From an uncultured Oscillospiraceae bacterium (lineage in GTDB: Bacteria; Bacillota; Clostridia; Oscillospirales; Oscillospiraceae), in NCBI GenBank assembly GCA_947626495.1, contig CANQSJ010000019.1, positions 1-53,229 on the forward strand: DNA of 53,229 nt, in the 5' to 3' direction. Position 1 is the stretch's first letter. The number at the start of each line of letters is the position of its first letter. The position numbers and the translations under genes are program-made. Below are positions 44,258 through 52,160 of the stretch, piece by piece. The notes beneath the pieces were generated by a model. It had not been told where the DNA came from. It saw nothing but the letters and a program-made list of their open reading frames with translations, and made no database searches.

Positions 44258-45793
44258 CTATTTTGCCCGATCCGCTTTTTCCAGCTCGCCCATATAGGAG
44301 CGGGCGTCCTTGATGAAGCTGGCGATGATCAGTACGATCACGATGCCGATGGGGAAGGCGGCGATGATGGACACGGTCTGCAGGTTGTTCATGGACCCCT
44401 CGGAGAAGATCAGCGCGATGGGCAGCAGGATGAGCAGAATGGCCCAGAACAGCTTCATCCCCCGGCTGGCCTCCTCGCCCTCCCGGAACCGGCGGTAGCT
44501 GTACTGGCTGGCCACCAGGGTGATGGAGTCGAAGCTGGTGGCATAAAAGGCGATCATGCTCAGCACCAGCAGCACCAGCACGATCTGGTGGGCGGGCAGG
44601 TTGCCGATGATGGCGATGACTGTCTGGTACAGGTCGCCGCAGGCGTTATACAGCCCCACCGCGTCAAAGGCGCCCATCATCTGCAGCCCCAGGCCGTAGT
44701 TGCCCAGCACGATGAAGGAGACCAGGGTGCTGCTCACGCCGAAGACGTAGGTGCCCAGAATCACCTGCTTCACCGTCCGGCCCCGGCTGACGCTGCCCAT
44801 GAAGAAGGGGGACGCCACACACCACACCATCCAATAGGCCCAGTAGAAGATGGTCCAGTTCTGGGGGAAGGAGGAGGTGCGCAGCGCGTCGGTCCAGGTG
44901 CTCAGACCGATGAAATTCTGCACCATGTTCCCCAGCGCGGTGAAGCCGGTCTCGATGATATACCGGGCCTCGCCGCCGAACAGCAGCACATAGGCCAGCA
45001 GCGCCCCGAAAAGATACATGCAGGCGTTGGCCAGCCAGGACACCCCCTGGATGCCCTTCATCACCGCGAAGGTGTACACCAGGCAGGTGACCGTCAGGAT
45101 GGCGATGGTCAGGTATTTGGAGCTGGGGATGCCGATCAGACTGGTGAGGGCAGCACTGAGCAGGGGCGTGGCCACGGAGAAGGTGGTGGCGGTGCCCGCG
45201 ATCAGGGCCACCACCGCCAGCACGTCGATGACCCTGCCGGGCAGCCGGTCGGTCCTGTCCCCCAGCAGGGGGCGGCAGGCCTCGGAATACTTCTGCTTGT
45301 GCACGCCCCGCACATGGAGCATGAATCCGAAGCAGGCGGCCAGGGTGGCGTAAAAACTCCAGGGGATGGGGCCCCAGTGGAACAGCGTATAGGTGGAGGC
45401 CCAGTCCTGGATGGAGCCCATGTCCGCCACGTGGGGCTCCTGGGCGTAATAGATCCACTCGCACAGCGAGTAGAACAGGATGTCCGCCGCCAGACCGCAG
45501 GTGAACACCATGGCGCCCCAGGTCCAGAAGCCGTATTTGGGCTTCTCCCCGGGCTTGCCCAGGGTGATCTTCCCGATGGGGGAGAAGGCGATCCACAGGG
45601 ACACGGCGAGCACGCCCAGCCCGATGGCCAGATAATACGTGCCGAAACTGTCCCCCAGGAAGGACCGGATGGCGCTCAGCGCCGCGGTGGACCGCTCCGG
45701 GACCAGGATGAAGAACACGCACAGGATCAAAATGGCGCCGAAGGGCACCACGGTGGTGGCCGGATCCAGCCGGCGGCCGGTCTTCTTATCCAT
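44258..45793 (-). CDS. BCCT-family transporter (choline/betaine/carnitine type)
   Basis: Membrane transporter (511 aa, about 12 helices) of the betaine-choline-carnitine family, which imports quaternary amines by cation symport or exchange. Tryptophan-rich motifs typical of the family are HWGPIPWSFYA and FYWAYWMVWCVASPFFMG, followed by SRGRTVKQVI. The C-terminal tail is short, so osmotic gating as in BetP is unlikely. The ATG is 10 bases after AAGGAGG and directly follows the LicC-like gene stop, so it is the last gene of the choline operon. Choline as substrate is inferred from the neighbours. Confidence 0.9.
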   Translation of the reverse strand: MDKKTGRRLDPATTVVPFGAILILCVFFILVPERSTAALSAIRSFLGDSFGTYYLAIGLGVLAVSLWIAFSPIGKITLGKPGEKPKYGFWTWGAMVFTCGLAADILFYSLCEWIYYAQEPHVADMGSIQDWASTYTLFHWGPIPWSFYATLAACFGFMLHVRGVHKQKYSEACRPLLGDRTDRLPGRVIDVLAVVALIAGTATTFSVATPLLSAALTSLIGIPSSKYLTIAILTVTCLVYTFAVMKGIQGVSWLANACMYLFGALLAYVLLFGGEARYIIETGFTALGNMVQNFIGLSTWTDALRTSSFPQNWTIFYWAYWMVWCVASPFFMGSVSRGRTVKQVILGTYVFGVSSTLVSFIVLGNYGLGLQMMGAFDAVGLYNACGDLYQTVIAIIGNLPAHQIVLVLLVLSMIAFYATSFDSITLVASQYSYRRFREGEEASRGMKLFWAILLILLPIALIFSEGSMNNLQTVSIIAAFPIGIVIVLIIASFIKDARSYMGELEKADRAK

Positions 45794-45795
45794 CT

Positions 45796-46527
45796 TTACA
45801 TTCCCTCCTTCGGGGTGATATAGCCGGCGTAGCTGGGGTCGGCGGCCGCCAGCTCTGCCAGAGAGTCGATCTCCACCACGGCGTCCGCCGCCATGGGCCG
45901 CACGCCCAGCCGGTAGTCCTCCGGGCGGAGGAACAGGGCCACGTCGTCCCAGTAGAGGGACCAGTTTTTCTCCTCCTCCATGGCCTGTTCCAGATCGGCC
46001 GCCAGGCGGCGGCCGTCGTCCTCGGACCAGCGGGATACGCTGTAAAGCCGCCAGCCGCGCTCGCCGCCGGTCCGGCTGCAGGAACGGACCGTACCCTCCC
46101 CGTCCAGGGTCAGCAGCCACTCGTCGGTGTGACCGTCCGTCCACACGCAGTTGTAGCCGGAGCGCTCAAAGGAGGGGTCCAGCGCGGAGGCGTCGCGGAT
46201 CACCTGGTCCCCGTCCAGGACCATGGCCCCGGGCAGATAGGCCCGGGCCACATAGAGGGATGAGATGTTGTTGCGGGAGGCGTACCAGGGATTTTCGATG
46301 AGCCGCACCCCCGGCCAGCGCGCCGGCAGGGAGGCGAACTGCTCCTTTTTGTAGCCCACCACCACGGTCACGTCCCGGATGCCGTTGTCGGCCAGGGCCT
46401 GGAGGATGGTCTCGATCATCGGCCGGCCGTTCACCGGCAGCAGGGCCTTGTGAGTGGTATAAGTGAGCGGCCGCAGCCGCGTGCCCTCGCCGGCGGCCAT
46501 GATGATGGCCCGCTTGACCCGATTCAT
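45796..46527 (-). CDS. licC: LicC-like nucleotidyltransferase (CTP:phosphocholine cytidylyltransferase type)
   Basis: A 243-residue nucleotidyltransferase. The N-terminal signature IIMAAGEGTRLRPLT and the lysine in HKALLPV form the nucleotide site. The rest follows pneumococcal LicC closely in plan: VVVGYKKEQF, ENPWYASRNNISSLYVA, an Asp-rich VLDGDQV, TDEWLL, SLYWDDV and VEIDSLAEL. LicC makes CDP-choline for decoration of teichoic acids or glycans. The start overlaps the stop of the three-domain gene by 4 bases and the stop leads directly into the transporter gene. Confidence 0.82.
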   Translation of the reverse strand: MNRVKRAIIMAAGEGTRLRPLTYTTHKALLPVNGRPMIETILQALADNGIRDVTVVVGYKKEQFASLPARWPGVRLIENPWYASRNNISSLYVARAYLPGAMVLDGDQVIRDASALDPSFERSGYNCVWTDGHTDEWLLTLDGEGTVRSCSRTGGERGWRLYSVSRWSEDDGRRLAADLEQAMEEEKNWSLYWDDVALFLRPEDYRLGVRPMAADAVVEIDSLAELAAADPSYAGYITPKEGM

Positions 46528-48281
46528 AGCGCTCCTCCGATCCGTTCCGCCGCCAGGCGGTAATAGTCCTTGGCATAGCGGTACTGCCGCAGGGAATACT
46601 CCCCGAACTCCACGCCCAGCTGCCGCTTATACTCGCACCAGTCGCTCCACAGCAGCCCGCAGGCGGCCACGTAGCAGTAGATCTTGGTCCGGGTCTCCTC
46701 CGGGCAGCGGCCGGAGAAGTAGATGTCGATGAGCTGGTCCATCTGCCGCCGGTCGTATAAAGAATAGATGCCGAACATGGCCACGTCCACGTGGGGGTCC
46801 TGCATGGCGGCGTATTCCCAGTCGATCAGCTGCAGCTCCTCGCCGCCGCCCCGGGGGGCGAAGAGGAAGTTGTCCGGCACCGCGTCGATGTGGGTCAGCC
46901 GCTCCCGCTCCCCGTGGGCCTCGATGTAGGGCCGCAGGGAGAACACCCGCTCCCGGGTGAGATCGTGGTCCTTGTAGGCGGAGGGGGCGCCCTCCCACAG
47001 GGACTCGTAAAAACCGATGGTCCCGAAGATGTCGAACCGGTGGGGCACCGCCAGATCCATGGCATGGAAGGCGCGGAGCTTTTCCATGCACCGGGTCACG
47101 TCGGCCCGGTCCGCCGGATCGCACACCCGGACGCCCTCCAGATAGGCGGTGATCTTATAGCCGCTGTCCGGGTCCAGATACACCGGATCGTCGCACAGGC
47201 CCCGGCCCCGGATGGCGGCGTATACCGCCGCCTCCTGCTGCCGGTGGATGAGCCGGTTGGAGCCCTCCCCGGGCACCCGGGCGATGTACCGCCGGCCCCG
47301 GCAGGAAAACAAAAAAGAGCGGTTGGTCATGCCCTTTTTCAGCACCTCCACCTCCCGGATGTCCTCCGGCCGGGCGTTCAGGGCCTCCGCCGCGGCGGCG
47401 ATGGCCGCGGAGCGCAGATGGCTGGATGCGCCGTCCAGCTCCCGCAGCTGCTCGTAGGTGTTGATCTCCGCCACCCGTTCCGCCGGAACGGGCCGGGCGT
47501 ATACTGCCATCCGGCCCTTTTCGTAGAGGGTCTCCTCCCAGAAAGCGCCGTCGTACCGGGGGTCCCGGCCCATCTCCGCCAGACGCCGGCGCACCAGGGC
47601 CGCCTGGGGCTCCATGAGATAGCTGATGCCGATCATGGCGTTGCCCCCGGACCCCGCCGCGGCCGTCAGCTCCCCCTTCCGGTTCATCCGCACCGCGCTG
47701 GCCGGGTCCTGCCGGTCGCTGACCATATACCAGGAGTACAGCTCGTGCCGCCGGTAGGGGTTGTCCGCGCACCAGATGTCGCAGGGGACGATATAGGTGT
47801 TGTGCAGCCGGTCCGCGGCCAGCAGAAGGGAGTGGAGGTTGTTCTTCCCCGCGTAATCCGGGTTCACCACCAGCTCCACGCCGAATTTGTCGATGAGGTA
47901 TTCATACTGCTCCTTCATGAAGCCCACCACCACGGTCACGTGGCCGACGCCGGCCTGGCGCAGCTGGCGGATGGTCCGCTCGATCAGCGGCTCGCCGCCC
48001 ACCTCCAGCAGCCCCTTGGGCACCTCCATGTTGATGGGCACCATCCGCATCCCGCTGCCTGCCGCCAGGATCACGGCGTTTTGCGGCGCGCCGGCGGCCA
48101 GGGCGGTGCGGGACTTCTCCGTCAGGGCCATGTCCCCATCCAGCCAGCCGTCCCGGACCAGGGACTGGAGACACCGGTTCACCGTGCCGAGGCTGTGGCC
48201 GCACCGCTCCGCCAGCTGCCGCTGGGTGGCGAAGGGCTCCTCCGCAAGGGAGTTCAGAATATCACATTCCTGGATGTTCAT
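46524..48281 (-). CDS. Three-domain protein: winged helix + nucleotidyltransferase + choline-kinase-like (LicA type)
   Basis: A 585-residue fusion. Residues 1-60 are a winged helix (TQRQLAERCGHSLGTVNRCLQ). Residues about 67-285 are a LicC-type nucleotidyltransferase with VILAAGSGMRM, the lysine in VPKGLLEV (Lys89) and VVVGFMKEQYEYL. Residues about 295-585 are a LicA/aminoglycoside-kinase fold with catalytic HIDAVPDNFLF (His464, Asp466, Asn471) and LIDWEYA. Kinase plus cytidylyltransferase in one chain would carry choline to CDP-choline; a LicCA fusion is known in Treponema denticola. The stand-alone LicC downstream then looks redundant, so one of the two may use another substrate. The DNA-binding domain suggests self-regulation at the promoter repeat just upstream. 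Confidence 0.85.
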   Translation of the reverse strand: MNIQECDILNSLAEEPFATQRQLAERCGHSLGTVNRCLQSLVRDGWLDGDMALTEKSRTALAAGAPQNAVILAAGSGMRMVPINMEVPKGLLEVGGEPLIERTIRQLRQAGVGHVTVVVGFMKEQYEYLIDKFGVELVVNPDYAGKNNLHSLLLAADRLHNTYIVPCDIWCADNPYRRHELYSWYMVSDRQDPASAVRMNRKGELTAAAGSGGNAMIGISYLMEPQAALVRRRLAEMGRDPRYDGAFWEETLYEKGRMAVYARPVPAERVAEINTYEQLRELDGASSHLRSAAIAAAAEALNARPEDIREVEVLKKGMTNRSFLFSCRGRRYIARVPGEGSNRLIHRQQEAAVYAAIRGRGLCDDPVYLDPDSGYKITAYLEGVRVCDPADRADVTRCMEKLRAFHAMDLAVPHRFDIFGTIGFYESLWEGAPSAYKDHDLTRERVFSLRPYIEAHGERERLTHIDAVPDNFLFAPRGGGEELQLIDWEYAAMQDPHVDVAMFGIYSLYDRRQMDQLIDIYFSGRCPEETRTKIYCYVAACGLLWSDWCEYKRQLGVEFGEYSLRQYRYAKDYYRLAAERIGGAL

Positions 48282-48346
48282 ATACTTTAAAAATCCTCAT
48301 TTCGTGAACATAGGGACATTATAATCCTCTTTTTCGCCTGTGTCAA
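48274..48346 (-). promoter_or_regulatory. Promoter of the choline operon with candidate operator
   Basis: Minus-strand TTGACA (48346-48341), a 17-base spacer and TATAAT (48323-48318) match consensus fully. Downstream, ATGTTCA (48311-48305) and TGAACAT (48280-48274) form a 7-bp inverted repeat with 24 bases between arms, about three helical turns centre to centre. One arm lies at the predicted transcription start and the other includes the start codon. A repressor bound to both could form a loop; the winged helix of the encoded protein is the obvious candidate. Confidence 0.8.
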
Positions 48347-48355
48347 CCCCTGCCC

Positions 48356-48817
48356 TCAGGCCGTGCCCGCCAGAACGGCGGCCAGCAGGCCCCGGCAGCC
48401 CTCGTCCACGTCCCGCCAGGTGGCCGCGAAGTCCCCGGTGTACCAGGGGTCGGCCACGTCCCCAGGCCGGCGGGTATAGTCCAGCAGCAGGCGGATCTTC
48501 CCCGCCGGGTCACCGCCGCATATCCGGCGCATGTTGCGCAGATTGGCGCTGTCCATGCCGATGAGCAGATCGTACGCCTCATAGTCCCGCCGGGTCATCT
48601 GTCGGGCGGTCTTGCCGGCGCAGCCGATGCCGTGGGCGGCCAGCATCCGCCGGGCGGGGGGATAGACGCCGTTGCCGATCTCCTCGGTGCTGGTGGCGGC
48701 GGAGGCGATGGAGAAAGCATCCGCCAGACCCGCCTTTTCCACCAGGTCCTTCATCACAAACTCCGCCATGGGGCTGCGGCAGATGTTCCCATGGCAGACG
48801 AACAGTATTTTTACCAT
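48356..48817 (-). CDS. Low-molecular-weight protein-tyrosine phosphatase
   Basis: Cysteine phosphatase (153 aa). The active-site loop is CHGNICRSP (Cys8, Arg14) and the general-acid aspartate lies in ADPWYTGDF near the C-terminus. AAAGGAG precedes the ATG at 48817; the frame is open further upstream without homology. In many bacteria such enzymes regulate capsule or surface-polymer synthesis through tyrosine kinases, which would suit this neighbourhood, but no kinase is present here. The stop lies 10 bases before the -35 of the choline operon. Confidence 0.93.
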   Translation of the reverse strand: MVKILFVCHGNICRSPMAEFVMKDLVEKAGLADAFSIASAATSTEEIGNGVYPPARRMLAAHGIGCAGKTARQMTRRDYEAYDLLIGMDSANLRNMRRICGGDPAGKIRLLLDYTRRPGDVADPWYTGDFAATWRDVDEGCRGLLAAVLAGTA

Positions 48818-48950
48818 CGATCCGAACTCCTTTGCGCAATGAAAAGCAATCGGTTCTCCTCTGTGCGGAGAGGGCGGCGCCGCTGTCCGCTTTGGCCGGC
48901 GCCCGTTGAGGGACCCCGGACCGCCGATCCCGCTTGCGGGCATTTTTCCC

Positions 48951-48978
48951 TTGCAATTTATGGGAGGATCGCTATAAT
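48951..48978 (+). promoter_or_regulatory. Sigma-A promoter for the choline-binding-repeat gene
   Basis: TTGCAA (48951-48956), a 16-base spacer and TATAAT (48973-48978). The start codon is about 255 bases downstream, an unusually long leader. Just past the -10 lies the palindrome GTTATAAC (48986-48993). Confidence 0.7.
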
Positions 48979-49242
48979 GATATCGGTTATAACGATCAGA
49001 GCGGGCCGGGGGCGGCCTGTCCCGCGGCTCTGTGAAGGAGACGTCGGCTCCCGCGCGGCGGCGGACGCGCCCAGGCCTCATTATACCGGTCCCCTGTGGG
49101 ATGCGCAAGGGAAAACGGCCGTTTTTTCAGATGTGCTGTGATGCGGTGTGGGGCTTCGCCCGCGCCGCATTTGCGGTCCCGGGCCCCGGCCGGGGGCGGG
49201 CTGCCGCGTGAGCGGCGCAGAATGAGGAGGTACGAACATACG
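48979..49242 (+). other. Long structured 5' leader of the choline-binding-repeat gene
   Basis: No protein gene is seen here. Several strong hairpins can form: GAGC/GCTC arms around a GC-rich core (about 48998-49031); ATGCGG/CCGCAT with an inner GGGC/GCCC (49141-49169); and CCGC/GCGG just before the ribosome-binding site (about 49202-49216). A short palindrome followed by T6 (AAAACGGCCGTTTTTT, about 49111-49126) resembles a weak terminator. I could not match it to a known riboswitch class, including c-di-GMP-I, although parts are suggestive of attenuation. Confidence 0.4.
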
Positions 49243-50274
49243 ATGGGCAAGAAGATCCTGTCCCTGATCCTGGCGGCGCTGGCCGTCTTTGCCCTGAGCG
49301 CCCCGGCCTTTGCCGCCAACAGCGGCGAGACGGAGGACCCCGGTCCCGCCGGGGACGCGGAGGAGGGCACCTGGGAGCGGGAGAGCGGCCGCTGGTACTA
49401 TTACCGGGACGGCGAGCCGGTCCGATCCGACTGGGTCACCGACGACGGCCATACATATTATATGGATGAGAAGGGCGTCATGGCCACCGGCTGGCGGTCT
49501 GTCGACGGCGCGTGGTACCTCTTCGCGGAGAGCGGCGAGATGGTCTGCGGCGACTGGGTGCAGAACGACGGCGCGTGGTACTTTCTGGACGAGGAGGGGA
49601 AGATGCTGACGGGCCTCGCCGAGATCCGTCTGGACCGGGAGGCCGACGGCTGGTATTATTTCAGCGAGGATGACAACGCCGGCCGGATGGTCACGGGCTG
49701 GAAAAAACTGGACGGCGCATGGCACTACTTCAGCGAGAGCGACCCCGCCGGGCGGATGGTGGTCAACGACTGGGTGCAGGACGACGGCGCGTGGTACTTC
49801 CTGGATGAGGAGGGAAAGATGCTGACGGGCCTCGCCGAGATCCGTCTGGACCGGGAGGCCGACGGCTGGTATTACTTCAGCGAGGATGACAACGCCGGCC
49901 GGATGTTCACGGGCTGGAAAGAGATGGACGGCGCGTGGCACTACTTCAACGCGGGGGACCCCGCCGGCCGGATGGCGGTCAATGAGTGGGCGCAGGACGG
50001 CGGCGCGTGGTACTTCCTGGATGAGGAGGGGAAGCTGCTGGCGGGCCTGACGAAAATCGAGCTGGGCCGGAAGGGCGACGGCTGGTACCTGCTCAGCGAG
50101 GAGCACGACGGCGCCTACGGCCGTATGTTGACGGGCTGGCAGACCCTCGACGGAGCCCAATATTACTTTGACACCAACCTTGACGGCGACTATGGCCGGG
50201 CCTTCGCCAACGGCACATACGCCATCGACGGCAAGACCTATACCTTCGATACCGAGGGACGGCTGGTGGAGTGA
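49243..50274 (+). CDS. Secreted protein made of choline-binding repeats (cell-wall-binding repeat protein)
   Basis: A 343-residue exported protein. Residues 1-25 are a signal peptide (KKILSLILAALAVFALS, cleavage after AFA). After a short acidic spacer the whole protein consists of about a dozen 20-residue repeats of choline-binding/CW type, such as GWYYFSEDDNAGRMVTGWKK (each with the conserved GW, YYF and G-aromatic pattern). There is no catalytic domain, so it is purely a binding protein. Such repeats bind choline on teichoic acids in pneumococcus; related repeats bind glucan or other polymers in clostridia. GAGGAGG lies 12 bases before the ATG at 49243. Its position near choline activation genes supports choline binding. 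Confidence 0.88.
   Translation: MGKKILSLILAALAVFALSAPAFAANSGETEDPGPAGDAEEGTWERESGRWYYYRDGEPVRSDWVTDDGHTYYMDEKGVMATGWRSVDGAWYLFAESGEMVCGDWVQNDGAWYFLDEEGKMLTGLAEIRLDREADGWYYFSEDDNAGRMVTGWKKLDGAWHYFSESDPAGRMVVNDWVQDDGAWYFLDEEGKMLTGLAEIRLDREADGWYYFSEDDNAGRMFTGWKEMDGAWHYFNAGDPAGRMAVNEWAQDGGAWYFLDEEGKLLAGLTKIELGRKGDGWYLLSEEHDGAYGRMLTGWQTLDGAQYYFDTNLDGDYGRAFANGTYAIDGKTYTFDTEGRLVE
49551..49913 (+). repeat. 216-bp tandem duplication within the choline-binding-repeat gene
   Basis: The stretch beginning near 49551 recurs 216 bases later near 49767 and extends about 147 bases with very few differences, covering FLDEEGKMLTGLAEIRLDRE and what follows. This equals 72 codons, a supra-repeat of several choline-binding units, and points to recent expansion. 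Confidence 0.85.
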
Positions 50275-50288
50275 ACCGGCCGGATAGG

Positions 50289-50328
50289 GAAAGCAGGAGC
50301 GGACGAGAGGGCCGCTCCTGCTTTGTTT
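50289..50328 (+). terminator. Rho-independent terminator after the choline-binding-repeat gene
   Basis: AAAGCAGGAGCGG pairs with CCGCTCCTGCTTT around an 8-9-base loop, followed by GTTTTG. It also lies just past the stop of the convergent SGNH operon. Confidence 0.88.
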
Positions 50329-50341
50329 TGTTCCCGCGGGA

Positions 50342-51217
50342 TCAGCGGTATCCGTGAGTGCGGACGTACTTGAGGATGGCCTGCAGGCCCGTGGGCATCA
50401 GATGGATGCCGTCGCCGGAGTTGTAGTCGCTGATCAGATTGCCGGTGCTGTCCGCCAGCACCTCCCGGGTGTTCAGATACCGGACGCCGGTCTCCTCGGC
50501 CAGGTCGTAGATCCACTGGTTGGCGCTGTTGATGCGGTCGTTTTTGATGCCGTCGGGGGTCATGGAGTCGATGACGGGGTAGATGGATTGGCAGATGATC
50601 TTGGTGTCGGGGCTGTTCTGCTGGGCGGTAAGGATCAGATCCCGGTAATAGCTCTTGAAGGAGCTCTCGTCCAGCAGGGACACGCCGTTGAGGCCCAGGG
50701 TGATCACCAGATACTCCGGCTGGCGGGCCTTGATGGTGTCCGCGATGGACAGCTGGGACGAGTGCTCCGGGTCGTCCGGCGGGTAGTAATCAATGGTCTC
50801 CACCGACCAGTTGAACAGGCTCAGCGTGCCGCTGGCCGGGGTCCAGACCTGGGTGTGGGGCAGTACGCCGTAGGCGTAAAGGCCATAAGTGGTGCTGTCG
50901 CCCAGGAAGACGATCTTGTCCAGATAGTCCTGGCCCAGATCCTCGGTCTCGGCCAGCGTGGTGCTGACGGGGACGGACTCCGTGGGAGCGGGCGTGGCCT
51001 GGGAGGCATCCTGGCCCTCCGCGGCCGCGGGGTCCTGGCCCTCGCCGGGCTGCCCTTCGGCCTGCTGGCCCTCGGGGATGGGGGAGGACTGGGCCTCGGC
51101 GGTAGGGACGCCGTCCACCACGGACACATAGACCAGCACCGCCAGACACGCCGCCAGACACGCCAGCAGCGCCAGCGTCCACATGGTATAAAACCCCTCC
51201 CGGGTCTTTCGGTTCAT
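50342..51217 (-). CDS. Membrane-anchored SGNH/GDSL hydrolase, copy A
   Basis: A 291-residue protein: N-terminal membrane helix (about 12-35), a Gly/Gln/Pro-rich linker (about 40-88), then an SGNH domain. The nucleophile block is FLGDSTTYG (Ser108), block III is ITLGLNG, and the acid-base block is GDGIHLMPTG (Asp269, His272). Such extracytoplasmic enzymes usually remove acetyl or other ester groups from glycans or peptidoglycan. AAGGAGG precedes the ATG. Last of three tandem paralogues. Confidence 0.88.
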   Translation of the reverse strand: MNRKTREGFYTMWTLALLACLAACLAVLVYVSVVDGVPTAEAQSSPIPEGQQAEGQPGEGQDPAAAEGQDASQATPAPTESVPVSTTLAETEDLGQDYLDKIVFLGDSTTYGLYAYGVLPHTQVWTPASGTLSLFNWSVETIDYYPPDDPEHSSQLSIADTIKARQPEYLVITLGLNGVSLLDESSFKSYYRDLILTAQQNSPDTKIICQSIYPVIDSMTPDGIKNDRINSANQWIYDLAEETGVRYLNTREVLADSTGNLISDYNSGDGIHLMPTGLQAILKYVRTHGYR

Positions 51218-51248
51218 GTCGTACCTCCTTGGGGGAGCGGATCCGCCG

Positions 51249-52127
51249 TCATTGCCAGGCGTGGGTGCGGACGTACTGGAGGATGGCCTTCAGACCAACG
51301 GGCATCAGGTGGATGCCGTCGCCGGAGTTGTACTCGGCGATCAGGTTGCCGGTGCTGTCCATGAGGGCGTCGTGGGTATTCAGATAGCGCAGCCCCATCT
51401 CCTCGGCCAGGTCGTAGATCCACTGATTGGCGGTGTTGATGCCGTCGTTTTTGATGTCGGAGGTGGTCATGGAGTCGATGACGGGGTAGATGGACTGGAG
51501 GATGATCTTGGTGTCGGGGCTGGCCTCCTGGATGGAGACGATCATGTCCCGGTAATACTGCTTGAAGCCGGTCTCGTCCAGGAAGGCGATGCCGTTGAGG
51601 CCCAGGGTGATCACCAGATACTCCGGCTTGCCCTTGGCGGCGCAATCGGGGATGGACAGGATCTCCGGGTTCTCCCGGGTGCCGGGGGCGAAGTATTCGA
51701 TGGTCTCGATGGGCACGTTGAACAGCGCCAGCGTGCCGCTGGCCGGGGTCCAGACCTGGTATTCCGGCAGGACCTCATAATAGCGCATGCCGTAGGTGGT
51801 GCTGTCGCCCAAAAAGACGATCTTGTCGATGTACTCCTGGCCCGCGTCCGGCGTCTCCGCCAGGAGCGTGGCGGGGGCGGGGGTCTGTGTGGGAGCGGGC
51901 GTGGCCGGCTCCTCGGTGGCGGCGGCGGGTATGTTGCCGGATACGGGTTCCGAGGGCTCCGCCGTCTGGACGGGCGGCTGCTCTCCGGCCTCGCCGCCGG
52001 TCGGCTGCCCGGCGCGGCGCCCGCCCCATATAGACACATAGATCAGCACGATCAGCAGCACGATCATCAGCGCCAGCAGCGCGATCATCAGCGGGGGGAC
52101 GCCCCCGCGGCGGGATCTTCTGTTCAT
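51249..52127 (-). CDS. Membrane-anchored SGNH/GDSL hydrolase, copy B
   Basis: A 292-residue paralogue of its neighbours with membrane helix (about 12-33), a Pro/Ala/Thr linker (about 40-90) and an SGNH domain. FLGDSTTYG holds Ser109, ITLGLNG is block III, and GDGIHLMPVG gives Asp270 and His273. The domain is very similar to copy A, while the linkers share composition but not sequence. AGGAGG precedes the ATG, and only 31 bases separate it from copy A, so the two are co-transcribed. Confidence 0.88.
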   Translation of the reverse strand: MNRRSRRGGVPPLMIALLALMIVLLIVLIYVSIWGGRRAGQPTGGEAGEQPPVQTAEPSEPVSGNIPAAATEEPATPAPTQTPAPATLLAETPDAGQEYIDKIVFLGDSTTYGMRYYEVLPEYQVWTPASGTLALFNVPIETIEYFAPGTRENPEILSIPDCAAKGKPEYLVITLGLNGIAFLDETGFKQYYRDMIVSIQEASPDTKIILQSIYPVIDSMTTSDIKNDGINTANQWIYDLAEEMGLRYLNTHDALMDSTGNLIAEYNSGDGIHLMPVGLKAILQYVRTHAWQ

Positions 52128-52160
52128 TCTATAACCTCCTGAGGCGCTTGCCCGCGGCCG

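Noticed and set aside
49081-49135. c-di-GMP-I riboswitch before the choline-binding-repeat gene
   Set aside because: GTGGGATGCGCAAGGG resembles part of the core, but the matching GCAAAGCC and CCGGCCTA elements and the flanking stem are missing.
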